This document shows, piece by piece, positions 16,277 to 25,501 of a DNA stretch of 64,000 bases. The stretch comes from Bdellovibrio reynosensis (lineage in GTDB: Bacteria > Bdellovibrionota > Bdellovibrionia > Bdellovibrionales > Bdellovibrionaceae), in contig NZ_CP093442.1 in assembly GCF_022814725.1 (NCBI RefSeq), positions 3,224,001 to 3,288,000 on the forward strand, written 5' to 3'. The number at the start of each line of letters is the position of its first letter. The stretch's first letter is position 1. Below the pieces are notes generated by a model. That model saw only the letters and a list, made by a program, of their open reading frames with translations, searched no databases and was not told where the DNA came from. The position numbers and the translations under genes are program-made.

Positions 16277-17938
16277 ATGTTTGAGTTAGAAGAAAATATC
16301 AATATCGGTGCAAACATTAAAGTCGTAGGCGTAGGTGGTGGCGGTAGCAACGCTGTTTCCACAATGATCGAATCTGAAATGACGGGCGTAGAGTTCATCG
16401 TTGCCAATACAGATATTCAAGCTTTGAATGCAAGCAAGGCCCCTAACAAAATTCAATTGGGCATTGATTTGACTAAAGGTCTTGGCGCAGGTGCAAACCC
16501 GGATGTGGGTCGCAGAGCTGCGATTGAATCATATAATGAGATTGTTGAGAAATTGGAAGGCGCGGACATGGTGTTCGTCACTGCGGGTATGGGTGGCGGA
16601 ACTGGTACAGGTGGCGCTCCGATTGTTGCGAAGATTGCGCGCGAACTTGGCGCATTAACAATCGGTGTTGTCACTAAGCCCTTCCTGTTTGAAGGTAAAA
16701 AACGCGGTAAACACGCTGAAGGCGGTTTGCAAGACCTTAAGGAAAACGTAGATACTCTTATCGTTATTCCTAACCAAAAACTTCTTTCTATCGCAGCTGA
16801 AAGAACTCCACTTCTTGAGACTTTTAAAAAAGCGGACGAAGTTCTTCTTCAAGCGGTTAAAGGTATCTCTGACCTAATTAATATCCGTGGTTTGATCAAC
16901 TTGGACTTCGCAGATATCCGTACTGTTATGTCTTCTAAAGGCATCGCGATCATGGGTACAGGTGCCGCTAAAGGTGACAACCGTGCGGTTGAAGCAGCGA
17001 CGGCAGCGATTTCTTCTCCTTTATTAGAGAATGTAAAAATCGATGGCGCGACTGGCATTATCATCAACGTAACTGGTGGTACGGACCTTTCTTTATACGA
17101 AGTGAACGAAGCTTCTACATTGATCACTGAAGCTGCTCACGAAGACGCAGAAATCATCTTCGGTGCGGTTATCGATGAATCAATGGGTGATGAAGTGCGC
17201 GTAACTGTTATCGCGACAGGTTTTGATTCTCACGATGTGAAACTTGTGAACGACATGGCTCAAGTTAACCAAATGCAAAATTTCTTGAACCAACAAAATG
17301 CGGCTCACTTTGGTCAAATGCAAAACATGAACAACATGAATATGAATTCAATGAACATGAATTCTATGCATATGCCGCAAATGCCACAAATGCCAAGCAT
17401 GCCGCAAATGCCTCAGTTCCCGCAAATGCCGGTAATGCCAACTATGCCACAAATGCCTCAGCAACAAATGGCAGTTCCTGCAATGGAACTTCCACCGATC
17501 GCTGCGGTTCAGTCGCAAGTGATGAATTTTACGCAACCTCAACAACAGGAGGGTCTCTCGGCAACCGTAACTGAGACTGTTGTAGTTCCTCCAGTAGCTC
17601 CAGTGACTCCACAAGTGGCACAACAAGCTGCTCAGAACACGATAGCTCAAATGCCGGTTCAAGAGATGGCAACTCCGATTCAACCACAAGTTGAAACGGC
17701 AGTTTCTCCTCGCGATATGTTGCTAGCCAAAGCTCGCGCTTTTAAAGAAAGCCAAGATCTTAAAGCACGTCATACCAACCCTGAACAGTTGTCGATGAAC
17801 GTGGATCATGAGCAACAATCTTTAGAAGAAGCGCGCCGCATGGCTCGCGAAGTATTGAGCTCTCCATTTTCTAGCCAAAACCTAGAAGTTCCTGCTTTCA
17901 TCCGCAAGAAACAAGGTTTTGAATTGAATAAAGAATAG
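16277..17938 (+). CDS. ftsZ: Cell division GTPase FtsZ with Met/Pro/Gln-rich linker
   Basis: Tubulin-like GTPase that forms the division ring. The GTP-binding loop [11 protein letters not shown] is near residues 17-27, the tubulin signature GGGTGTG is at 106-112, and the T7 catalytic loop [11 protein letters not shown] is present. The C-terminal peptide [10 protein letters not shown], which binds FtsA, is near residues 535-545. ATG 16277 is chosen over an in-frame ATG 33 bases upstream because gggggag lies directly before it. At 553 residues it is longer than the usual 380-450. The excess is a disordered linker from about residue 347 containing 17 Met in 51 residues, mostly as MPQ-type triplets. 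Confidence 0.97.
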   Translation: MFELEENINIGANIKVVGVGGGGSNAVSTMIESEMTGVEFIVANTDIQALNASKAPNKIQLGIDLTKGLGAGANPDVGRRAAIESYNEIVEKLEGADMVFVTAGMGGGTGTGGAPIVAKIARELGALTIGVVTKPFLFEGKKRGKHAEGGLQDLKENVDTLIVIPNQKLLSIAAERTPLLETFKKADEVLLQAVKGISDLINIRGLINLDFADIRTVMSSKGIAIMGTGAAKGDNRAVEAATAAISSPLLENVKIDGATGIIINVTGGTDLSLYEVNEASTLITEAAHEDAEIIFGAVIDESMGDEVRVTVIATGFDSHDVKLVNDMAQVNQMQNFLNQQNAAHFGQMQNMNNMNMNSMNMNSMHMPQMPQMPSMPQMPQFPQMPVMPTMPQMPQQQMAVPAMELPPIAAVQSQVMNFTQPQQQEGLSATVTETVVVPPVAPVTPQVAQQAAQNTIAQMPVQEMATPIQPQVETAVSPRDMLLAKARAFKESQDLKARHTNPEQLSMNVDHEQQSLEEARRMAREVLSSPFSSQNLEVPAFIRKKQGFELNKE

Positions 17939-18684
17939 TGGAAGCCTGGTTTTTATCGGACATTCACTTAAAAGACGCAGAAGAGCGCAATGGGAAAATC
18001 CTGTTGCGCTTTTTGCGTTCTTTGCTGGCGCAAAATCCTAAACAGGTTCACCTGTTTTTACTGGGTGACATCTTTGATTTATGGGTTGGCGGTCATGACT
18101 ATTTCGCCGAAAAGTTTAAAGACCTGGTCGGCGCACTTAAAGATTTAAAAACTGCCGGCGCCTCGATCACTTTCATTGAAGGCAACCATGATATGCACAT
18201 CGAAAACTTCTTTCAAAAGAAGTTGGGGATTGATGTGTTTGTCGAAGCTCAATACTTTAAATTTGATGGCATCACAGTTCGTTGCGAACATGGTGATAAG
18301 ATCAATCAGAATGATATCGCTTATAAACGCTATCGTGCGTTCGTGCGTAATCCTTTGGTAAAACAATTAGCGATCCATCTACCTGGACGCTTTTGGAACT
18401 ATATCGGGGAAAAGGCTAGTAAAAAAAGTCGCTCTATCAGCGCCCATTACCGCGTAAAAAATGAAGACTTTTTGATCACGATGATTCGCGATCACATCGA
18501 GGTCGCTTATAAGCAAGCACCTTTTGATTATATTATTTCAGGTCACATGCATGTTTTTGATGACCATGTGGTGAACGTGAATGGCCGCCCGGTAAGATCG
18601 GTGAACTTGGGGTCGTGGTTTGAAGAAACTGTGAAAGTGTTTCGTATTCAAAACGGCCAGGGTAGTTGGGTAATATTAGATTAA
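17938..18684 (+). CDS. lpxH: LpxH-family UDP-2,3-diacylglucosamine pyrophosphohydrolase
   Basis: Calcineurin-like metallophosphoesterase of 248 residues. The metal-ligand motifs are in order: SDIH (D8, H10), LGDIFDLW, EGNHD, CEHGD and SGHMH. Length, architecture and the NLGSW segment fit LpxH, the peripheral membrane enzyme that hydrolyses UDP-diacylglucosamine to lipid X in lipid A synthesis. The E. coli enzyme has GNRD where this has GNHD, so an LpxH2-like or related phosphoesterase role is possible. The GTG start overlaps the last base of the ftsZ stop (TAGTG), indicating coupling to ftsZ. Confidence 0.7.
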   Translation: MEAWFLSDIHLKDAEERNGKILLRFLRSLLAQNPKQVHLFLLGDIFDLWVGGHDYFAEKFKDLVGALKDLKTAGASITFIEGNHDMHIENFFQKKLGIDVFVEAQYFKFDGITVRCEHGDKINQNDIAYKRYRAFVRNPLVKQLAIHLPGRFWNYIGEKASKKSRSISAHYRVKNEDFLITMIRDHIEVAYKQAPFDYIISGHMHVFDDHVVNVNGRPVRSVNLGSWFEETVKVFRIQNGQGSWVILD

Positions 18685-18709
18685 AATTGTAAGTAAGCCG
18701 AGGTTAGAA

Positions 18710-20116
18710 GTGATGTCTGTATTACGAATTCCCTTGAAAGGCTTACCTTCGAACTTTGACCCACATAACATGTCTGATACATATTCGATGATCGCAAACC
18801 TTCAGCTTCATCGAAGTTTATTAAGATTTTCTTCTTCATCAGATGCCACATTCGACATAGCAAAAGATTTTAAAACATCGAAGAACGGCACTGAAATTCT
18901 TTTTTTATTAGATGAAAAACGTAAATTCAGTGATGGAACCTCAATAACGGCCGATGATGTTGTAAAAAGCTTTCAACGTATCTTTAAGGATAAAACTACC
19001 ATAGCTGCTGATCTTAGCTATATTGTGGGTGCTGAAGAAAATGATCTCTCTGTTTTGCAAATTAAAGCTCACTCTACGAATTCAGTACTTTTTAAGTTGC
19101 GTCACCCATGCAGTTTATTTTTTAAGCAGATCGCCACTGTCGATGCAAGCATCCTAAAATTGGATGAGAATCTAAATCTTATTCCAAATGTATTCTCAGG
19201 GCCATACCAACTGCAGTCTTTCAATGAATGCGAAGTTGTACTTCAACGAGTTCAAGCAGTAGCGTTATCTAATGCTCCTCAAAAAATCGTCTTTCTAAAA
19301 AATGAAGACGTGGGTCATTCATTCGATAGCATTTCGAGAAATGTCGACAGGGTTGATGAATCTTTCTTGGATTCACAACTTTTAGAAGAATTCAAACAGG
19401 CCGGATGGAAGGACAAGGGAACCGGAAGTGCTAATATTTTTGGCCTATCGATGAATCCCAGCAGAATCCCCTTTCTACATCGAAGTATTATTTTTGAATA
19501 TTTCTACGGCAAACTGGTAAATTTAAGTGAACACAACTTGCTTAGTGCCTATGGGGTGGTGCCTCCTGTGGTTGAGGGCGCACTTCAAAAGCCATTGTAT
19601 TTCCCTGCTGAAACTTCAAAAAACAATGTGCCCGGAACATACAAGATACTTTGCACCAAGGATTCCCTCTATTCCCAGGTCCTGGCCCCAGTTTGTAAAA
19701 AGCTTTTAGACGAACAGCAAATAAATCTAATTCTTGAGGAAAAAGAAATTAGGGACCTTATTCAGCTATCACAAAACGAAGATTTCGATATTAGACTTGT
19801 TCCTAAGGTTATCGATTATCCTGATGCTTACGGTATGCTTTCTTATTTTCGTTCTGGTTTTGAAGCAAATAGGTTCTTCGTAAACAATAGAAAAATTGAC
19901 GGACTTTTAGATGATCTTTTAAAAGCGTCAGATACTGAAAGACATGTACTTATATCTGCTGAAATTCAAAAAATAATTTTAGAAGAAAAGGTCTTCATTC
20001 CTCTTTTCGCTCGTGGTAAAAACGCCGCGTTTTGGTCCCCACGGATAAAAGTGATTCCCGATCATCAAATGGGGTTATTTTCACTGCCTTTTGAAATGAT
20101 CGAGTTAGAAAGTTAG
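18710..20116 (+). CDS. Family-5 solute-binding-protein domain without signal peptide
   Basis: The 468 residues start directly with the mature fold of peptide/nickel ABC-transporter binding proteins (SBP_bac_5): LPSNFDPHNMSDTYSMIANLQLHRSLLRF, then KFSDGTSITADDVVKSFQRIF. A later SGPYQL and a C-terminal segment with SYFRSGF also fit. There is no signal peptide, lipobox or transmembrane segment, so the protein should be cytoplasmic, unlike transporter components. Cytoplasmic domains of this kind occur in SgrR-type regulators, but no DNA-binding domain is seen. GTG 18710 or the adjacent ATG 18713 starts it, after gagg. Sequence is AT-rich compared with the dcw genes. Its stop overlaps the stop of the convergent acetyltransferase gene. 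Confidence 0.7.
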   Translation: MMSVLRIPLKGLPSNFDPHNMSDTYSMIANLQLHRSLLRFSSSSDATFDIAKDFKTSKNGTEILFLLDEKRKFSDGTSITADDVVKSFQRIFKDKTTIAADLSYIVGAEENDLSVLQIKAHSTNSVLFKLRHPCSLFFKQIATVDASILKLDENLNLIPNVFSGPYQLQSFNECEVVLQRVQAVALSNAPQKIVFLKNEDVGHSFDSISRNVDRVDESFLDSQLLEEFKQAGWKDKGTGSANIFGLSMNPSRIPFLHRSIIFEYFYGKLVNLSEHNLLSAYGVVPPVVEGALQKPLYFPAETSKNNVPGTYKILCTKDSLYSQVLAPVCKKLLDEQQINLILEEKEIRDLIQLSQNEDFDIRLVPKVIDYPDAYGMLSYFRSGFEANRFFVNNRKIDGLLDDLLKASDTERHVLISAEIQKIILEEKVFIPLFARGKNAAFWSPRIKVIPDHQMGLFSLPFEMIELES

Positions 20117-20775
20117 TTCACCATCCACTTTTCAAAAGCTATTTGTACGTTCATGTTTCTTAAGAAATACTTCAACGCGGAACTATTATTGGGAAAGACC
20201 TGAAGGCACAAAGGTGAATTGGGTGGAATTTGTTCCTTAATTTTGTTCATTAGGAAATTTTGAATTCCTTCTTTCCTATGTTTTTCATCGACAATAAATC
20301 TTAAAAGTACATAAATCTCCTGATTCCAAAAAATAGTGTCCTTTATTTTAGCAACTGATGCATGAGCAATAAGGTTATCCTGAATGTAAACCTGGAAGCT
20401 AAAGCCATTTTTTGTGATTTCAGCGGTATATTTTTCAAAATTTACCAAGGCTTCCGGCTGAAAAATAATGTTGTCAGTATTGTGTTTGATTAGAAGATTT
20501 TTAATTTTTTCTATATCTTTAGGTTGCCCATTTTCAAGGGTAACATTTTCAGAAAGACTTGCTGATTCGTCTAAGAAAAAATTTATTGCTGGAGAATAAA
20601 GGATATATGAAAACAGGGAACCATGCATGAAGCCTTCTTTGAACTTTTGCAGATAGAATATTTTTTTGTTGGAATGTTGGTTTATGAAAGAAGTTAAAAC
20701 TTCATCTTTACGGGGCTGAAAGTCATTTAAGTTGATAGTATTTTCATTCGAAGTAAAGGTGTAGTTTGCTTTCAT
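20113..20775 (-). CDS. GNAT-like N-acetyltransferase
   Basis: A 220-residue protein without signal peptide. The C-terminal half shows the weak pattern of a GNAT fold: an acceptor-side strand (FSFQVYIQDNLIAHASVAKI), the core strand YVLLRFIVDEKHRKEGIQNFLMNKI with an RKEG-type acetyl-CoA loop, and then LCLQVFPNNSSALKYFLRNM, the usual motif-B region with N and Y. The N-terminal 90 residues are unassigned. It lies between two family-5 binding-domain genes, transcribed with the downstream one on the minus strand (13-base gap). It is very AT-rich: a 60-base stretch at 20461-20520 has only 11 G or C. Substrate unknown. Confidence 0.65.
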   Translation of the reverse strand: MKANYTFTSNENTINLNDFQPRKDEVLTSFINQHSNKKIFYLQKFKEGFMHGSLFSYILYSPAINFFLDESASLSENVTLENGQPKDIEKIKNLLIKHNTDNIIFQPEALVNFEKYTAEITKNGFSFQVYIQDNLIAHASVAKIKDTIFWNQEIYVLLRFIVDEKHRKEGIQNFLMNKIKEQIPPNSPLCLQVFPNNSSALKYFLRNMNVQIAFEKWMVN

Positions 20776-20787
20776 GTGTAAGTAAGC

Positions 20788-22209
20788 CTAATCATTTATT
20801 ATTGCCTTCCAGAATGAAATTTCCGGGAATACTTTCGACCATTGAGAAATATCTAAAGTTTTTTTATGATAAAACCAAACTGTTTGGTAGGCGAGGGGGG
20901 CGATTAAGCCTTCTTCAAGTAAGTTTATGCCAATTGTTTTAAAGATATTCGATTTTAATTTCGTATCTGTTGATGACGCCGCTTCATGCATTAGATCGTT
21001 AATGCGGCTTTTAGAATCTAAGAAGATATACGGCCTGCTGGTATTGAAAGTGGTTATTAAACTTCCTGAAAGGTCGTTTGAAGAAAAATCATTTGAGGAT
21101 ATCTTGATGTCAAATTTATTACATTGAAGTATTTCAATCAGTTGTTCTTCCGTTTCATAAGAAACAATTTCCACTTGATAAAAGCCATTCAAATATTTCA
21201 GAAAATCTACAATTAATGAATTTGATATCTTTAAAGGAACAATTTTAAGTTTTCTTTTCTCAATACCTGTAGATTTTGAGGCATTAGCTAAAATTGTGAA
21301 CCATATGCTTTTCAAATCTTCAATAGTAGGTCTGCCGTCACCAATAGGATGATAAAGCTGATCCGCCTTTTCCCAAATATGACCATTCAATTCGGCACTG
21401 GTAAAACTTTTTGTTATTACCTGAAATTTCGCACGGTTTTGTAGATTCTGAAAGTAATCGCTATTGGGATTTATCGAAAGCCAATAACTAAAGGAAATTT
21501 GCGGCTTCGCCGCCAAAAGCGAATCATTACTTTCGATCTGCTGATGAGCTTCTAAGGACAGGTTTTGTTGGGTCGCTAAAAAATCAATAGATCCATTTAA
21601 AAGATTCTTCAATGAAAGTTCGTCGATTGATCCTTCCAAAATAAGGTCATGTTCATTCTCTACATTAGATTTATAAAACAGGTTTCTTTTAAGGAAGTAG
21701 GTATTGTTATCTTTTCTGTCTAAAAAATATGGTCCTGATGAGACAGAAAATTTAGACTCACCCTTTTTTGAGATCACATCCGATTCATGTAAAACACCAA
21801 ATTCAGGTTTGGATAGGTCATATAAAAATCCGGTACGGGAATTTTTTAAGTGGAAGACTACGGAATCTTCACCATCAACATAGACCTTTTCAATTTCTGC
21901 AAAAGGAAAATGTACGCCCGTTTTTAATTCAGTCTGTCGTTGGATGGATGCGACCACGTCTGATGGTTTAATCGCAGCGCCGTTTGAAAAACTTTCTTGC
22001 TTCAGCCATAAATGCCACTGCTTATAATCTTCAGTGTGACTCCACTTAATAGCCAGACCGGGTTCCACATTTCCAGAACTATCAAGCTTGGTCAGAGTCA
22101 CAACTAAATGCGCCGCCAGAATATAGTGACCCGCAGTTGAGATGGCTGCTAACTCGACCTTTTCAGGGATGCGAAAGATATTTGCTTTAATTAAACCTGG
22201 ATTCTTCAT
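20788..22209 (-). CDS. Second family-5 solute-binding-protein domain without signal peptide
   Basis: The 473 residues again begin at the mature fold: VELAAISTAGHYILAAHLVVTLTKLDSSGNVEPGLAIKW, then ESFSNGAAIKPSDVVASIQRQ and VSSGPYFL. No signal peptide or lipobox is seen. It is a diverged relative of the protein encoded at 18710-20116, and both flank a GNAT-like gene. It is transcribed just upstream of that gene. The two binding domains plus an acetyltransferase in the cytoplasm suggest handling or sensing of a peptide-like compound, but this is inference. No permease or ATPase gene is adjacent. Confidence 0.68.
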   Translation of the reverse strand: MKNPGLIKANIFRIPEKVELAAISTAGHYILAAHLVVTLTKLDSSGNVEPGLAIKWSHTEDYKQWHLWLKQESFSNGAAIKPSDVVASIQRQTELKTGVHFPFAEIEKVYVDGEDSVVFHLKNSRTGFLYDLSKPEFGVLHESDVISKKGESKFSVSSGPYFLDRKDNNTYFLKRNLFYKSNVENEHDLILEGSIDELSLKNLLNGSIDFLATQQNLSLEAHQQIESNDSLLAAKPQISFSYWLSINPNSDYFQNLQNRAKFQVITKSFTSAELNGHIWEKADQLYHPIGDGRPTIEDLKSIWFTILANASKSTGIEKRKLKIVPLKISNSLIVDFLKYLNGFYQVEIVSYETEEQLIEILQCNKFDIKISSNDFSSNDLSGSLITTFNTSRPYIFLDSKSRINDLMHEAASSTDTKLKSNIFKTIGINLLEEGLIAPLAYQTVWFYHKKTLDISQWSKVFPEISFWKAIIND

Positions 22210-22338
22210 TAAGCGCCTATGGGTTGATCACTATATGAAAATATCTTACGATCGCCTGCTGAAAGTGCCACTGCTTTTTTGCTTTTTTCTAACCCGTCTA
22301 TGCGGACTTTTATTTCACAAACTTCCCTTAAGTCGGGA

Positions 22339-23916
22339 ATGAAGTTCACGAAATTTGCCGATACGGCTGCTATGAGTTTTTTAGTCCTAGCGCTTATTTT
22401 TATATCTCCAGTAATCGCATTCGGTTCAACCGATATTGAACTGCTTTATGGTAAGCAAATCGCATGGACTGCGGCCAATATCGATGATCCCAAAGTCGTT
22501 TCAGCATTTCGTGAATCGTTTCAAAACCTGTTAGCTGATAAGAACAAAGTCGCACAATTGCAAACCGCGGAGGGTAAAAAACTTCTGCAGCAAGGTACTA
22601 ACTTGCTGGGTGTGGTTCAGCTAAAAGAACGTCTTGATAAGTGTGTTCTTAAGCACGCTTCGGCCAAAGAAGCTGTGACGTCTTTGACTGGCGCTATGAA
22701 CTCGAAAGTCATGGATGCGGATATTTGCGTAGTCAGCGTTGATGAAACTAAGAAAATGCAGAACTTCGCTAAGGACTTAGAAAACAGTTTCAAAGATGAC
22801 GCTAAAAAGAAAATTTTAGATTTAGCGACGAAACAGCTTGGGCAAACGCGTTCTTACTGGAAAAAGGCTCAGACGGAAAAAGATCCTTTGGATCTAGCGG
22901 TTGAACTTACAGACCGCGAACGGGAAATGAAATCTAAGCCTCCGCAAACGGGGACTGAGCTTTTGCTTTACACCAAAGCTTTGCGTGACAGAAGAAATAA
23001 GCAAGTCATTCGCATAGCCGACGTGAAAAAAGCGTTCACCGAAGTGCAAAGCGAACTGCAAGCCCATGAAGACTATCTTAAGGACGTAAGCGACGAAAAC
23101 GCAGAAGAAGCTTTACAAAAACTTATAGTGACGAATCCTGCAGCTGCAGCCCATTACCTGATGGAAAACCCAGGATCTTTGGACTTAATCTGCCGGACCT
23201 TGCAAGACTATGACAAAAAAGCACAGAACAAAGACTTTGTTGATAAGGCAATGTTTTGGGGCGGTCTTGTTGTGGGTGGGGTATTGTTAGCCACTGGAAT
23301 CGGTGCTGGAGTTGGTGCTATGGTTTTATCAGGAACAGCGACGGCCGGAACTTTGACGACGGTGGCAGCAAGTGCTGCCTTAGCAGGAACGGTTGCCGGT
23401 GGTGGTGAAGCAATATATTCATCAACCAGGGCCTATGAATCGTTTAATGAAGCTCGCCAATTAAGGGCTTCGGCATTCGCTGAAGGCAGTTCGCAAGAAT
23501 CATTTACTAAAGCTGATAAGGCAAAAGAAGCAGCGTACTCAGACTTAGCCGATGCAGGGTTTTCAGCCGCCTCGATTATTCCTTTTGGTGCGGGCTTAAA
23601 GGTTATGAAAAGTTCTGCTCAAGCTTCACGCTTGGGATCTGCTTCACGCGTAGCTAAAGAAGGTTCCAAAGTCGAAGCAGAGAGTGTGAAGGGTTTAGCG
23701 GTTTCCTTAAAAGAAGTTTCCGCTGATAAAGATGTTTTAAAAGTTTTAGAGCATAGTCAGAAACAAGTGGATTCCGAAGAGATGGGCATGTTCTTAGGTT
23801 ACCTTTCTCACTTACCAAAAGGGGAGCGTGAAAAGGTGATGGAACTTATTAAGAAAAAGCCCGAGAAAGTTCCAGAAGCCATCCGTGAATCGTCAAAAGC
23901 GGGAGTCTGCCGATGA
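22339..23916 (+). CDS. Exported protein with central glycine-zipper hydrophobic region
   Basis: No family recognised. From ATG 22339 (the open frame begins earlier at a TTG, 22279) the product has 525 residues and starts with a signal-like stretch (MSFLVLALIFISPVIAFGS). The first half is helical and charged. Around residues 305-360 there is a Gly/Ala-rich hydrophobic segment (FWGGLVVGGVLLATGIGAG followed by VGAMVLSG and more), with GxxxG spacing like a membrane hairpin or pore-type element. The C-terminal 150 residues are helical and Lys/Glu/Ser-rich. It overlaps the next gene, an exported J-domain protein, by four bases (ATGA), so the two are probably made together. Start choice is uncertain because the ribosome binding site is weak. 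Confidence 0.65.
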   Translation: MKFTKFADTAAMSFLVLALIFISPVIAFGSTDIELLYGKQIAWTAANIDDPKVVSAFRESFQNLLADKNKVAQLQTAEGKKLLQQGTNLLGVVQLKERLDKCVLKHASAKEAVTSLTGAMNSKVMDADICVVSVDETKKMQNFAKDLENSFKDDAKKKILDLATKQLGQTRSYWKKAQTEKDPLDLAVELTDREREMKSKPPQTGTELLLYTKALRDRRNKQVIRIADVKKAFTEVQSELQAHEDYLKDVSDENAEEALQKLIVTNPAAAAHYLMENPGSLDLICRTLQDYDKKAQNKDFVDKAMFWGGLVVGGVLLATGIGAGVGAMVLSGTATAGTLTTVAASAALAGTVAGGGEAIYSSTRAYESFNEARQLRASAFAEGSSQESFTKADKAKEAAYSDLADAGFSAASIIPFGAGLKVMKSSAQASRLGSASRVAKEGSKVEAESVKGLAVSLKEVSADKDVLKVLEHSQKQVDSEEMGMFLGYLSHLPKGEREKVMELIKKKPEKVPEAIRESSKAGVCR

Positions 23917-24584
23917 AATCCATTTTGATTCTTTCATTCTTGTTCAGTTTGCACACCCAAGCCCAAACGACAGATGAAATCCGTCGAATCATGAATTCAA
24001 ACAACAGTCTTTATGAAGTGCTTGGTGTAAGTCAAAATGCTTCGGAAGCTGAAATTCGTGGTTCTTATCGCAAATTGATGAAGGCGTTTCATCCGGATCG
24101 CTATCTGAATGAGCCGCAAAAGTTGCGTGTTGCAACTGAAGTTATGAAGAAACTTAATACGACCCGAGATACTTTATTAGATTCATCTTCGCGGCAAAGA
24201 TATGATGCAAATTTAAAAACCAAACCTGCTAGCAAACCTTCACCACAACAGCAGCCGACAGCTAAACCGCAAGAAAGCGCTTGGAAAAAGTGGCAGCCAG
24301 AGGAATTTTCTAAAACAGAAAAGAAAAAAGAAGAAAAGGCAGAGACTACGAATAAGTCTGATGAAACAAGCAAACAGGACAAGTCTGCAAAATCAGAGGT
24401 CCCTGAAAAGCCTTCCTCAAGTGCCGCAGAAAATAAAGTTGTGTCAAATAACGAGTCCCCTGCAGTTGAGGCAGCAAAAGAAAAGCCTGTCGATTATAGG
24501 GCTCGACAGGCTTCTAAAATGTATCAAGATGTTCAGAACTGCGGTGCAGATTTCTTTCGCACCTTCGTGAATATCGTGCAGTAG
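23913..24584 (+). CDS. Exported J-domain protein
   Basis: A 223-residue protein with an N-terminal signal peptide (MKSILILSFLFSLHTQAQ), then a complete J domain at about residues 32-95: LYEVLGVSQNASEAEIRGSY, the HPD motif at 60-62 that stimulates DnaK ATPase in ordinary J proteins, and a helix IV ending SRQRYDANL. After it come about 100 residues of Lys/Glu/Ser/Pro-rich low complexity and a conserved-looking tail (DYRARQASKMYQDVQNCGADFF). Export would put the J domain in the ATP-free periplasm or outside the cell. It is translationally coupled to the upstream exported glycine-zipper protein. Function unknown. Confidence 0.75.
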   Translation: MKSILILSFLFSLHTQAQTTDEIRRIMNSNNSLYEVLGVSQNASEAEIRGSYRKLMKAFHPDRYLNEPQKLRVATEVMKKLNTTRDTLLDSSSRQRYDANLKTKPASKPSPQQQPTAKPQESAWKKWQPEEFSKTEKKKEEKAETTNKSDETSKQDKSAKSEVPEKPSSSAAENKVVSNNESPAVEAAKEKPVDYRARQASKMYQDVQNCGADFFRTFVNIVQ

Positions 24585-24588
24585 CTGC

Positions 24589-25332
24589 TTAGAAATTCAT
24601 AGTGTAACCAAGAAGGCCTTGGACACCTGACATCGTGGTTCTTAAATCTGAACCGCCGGTTTCAACTTCGCTTGTACCACCGCATTGACTGATGCCTGGA
24701 ATATCTCCGGAAGCAGTACAGTTACCACCCGTTGAAAGATTTCTTTCAATCGGCATGTAGCGGATATTGCCTTCAATAGATACGCAATGGCTTGCAGTAA
24801 AACAGAAGTCCACACCAATACCACCCATAGCACCAAAAGCACTGCCTTTAAACGCAAGTGTTTTAGAGGCCGCCGTGATATCCCCACTTAAGCTTCCATA
24901 ACCTAGTCCTGTTTGCATATAAAATTTGATGAAATCATTTTCTAAGGGATAAAGACGGAAGATCGGGAAAACCGTATAACCTGACAATGAATAATCAAAG
25001 CTTCCGCCCGTGCCAGAGCCTTCTGCTTTTTGGGTAAAGTATGAAGGACGGAAAAGAATAGCGTAAGAAGTGCCAGAAAATCTCCAGCCCCAGTTAGCAT
25101 AAAATTCCCAAGCGCTGCCAAGATTTTTTGTTGTGGCATTCGCTGTCGTGTTAGCGTCATCAATAGCGCCATTCATGTCATCCTGGGAAGAAGACACAGT
25201 TGAAATGCCGATTCCTAACGACATGTCGCCAGACATTCCACCGCCACGAGCGGCATTGGCGTCTTGTATTAAAAGAAACGAAGCAAGTAGGGTTGTTGAG
25301 ACAAAGAACCCCCAACGGTTGAAGTTTTTCAT
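24589..25332 (-). CDS. Outer-membrane beta-barrel protein
   Basis: 247 residues starting MKNFNRWGFFVSTTLLASFLLIQDANA, a signal peptide with an ANA cut site. ATG 25332 is chosen over an in-frame ATG 27 bases upstream because AGGAGG precedes it. The mature part alternates aromatic and polar residues (WEFYANWGWRFSG, YAILFRPSYFTQ, IKFYMQTGLGYGSL) and ends in YTMNF, a C-terminal Phe typical of BAM-assembled barrels. It resembles OmpW/OmpA-like eight-strand barrels in size. Two Cys pairs lie in a late loop. It is convergent with the J-domain gene, with four bases between. Confidence 0.75.
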   Translation of the reverse strand: MKNFNRWGFFVSTTLLASFLLIQDANAARGGGMSGDMSLGIGISTVSSSQDDMNGAIDDANTTANATTKNLGSAWEFYANWGWRFSGTSYAILFRPSYFTQKAEGSGTGGSFDYSLSGYTVFPIFRLYPLENDFIKFYMQTGLGYGSLSGDITAASKTLAFKGSAFGAMGGIGVDFCFTASHCVSIEGNIRYMPIERNLSTGGNCTASGDIPGISQCGGTSEVETGGSDLRTTMSGVQGLLGYTMNF

Positions 25333-25501
25333 AGCAAGATCCTCCTGATCATGGGCCATAAATAATACTGCTTTTTTTACCTCTCATAGGTTCTTTGATT
25401 CCCAAATAATCGGCAACTAACATTCGTTACCATAGACTTTGGCCTAACCTAGCTTTTGTCCAGACAAGACAAAGTTAATTCCCTATGCGATTCTGTAAGT
25501 C

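Noticed and set aside
17348-17689. His/Leu/Trp-rich frame antisense to the FtsZ linker
   Set aside because: Artefact of the MPQ repeat read on the other strand.
22279-22338. Upstream TTG start of the glycine-zipper protein
   Set aside because: No ribosome binding site, and it would place the export signal more than 30 residues in; a later ATG fits better, though the exact one is uncertain.
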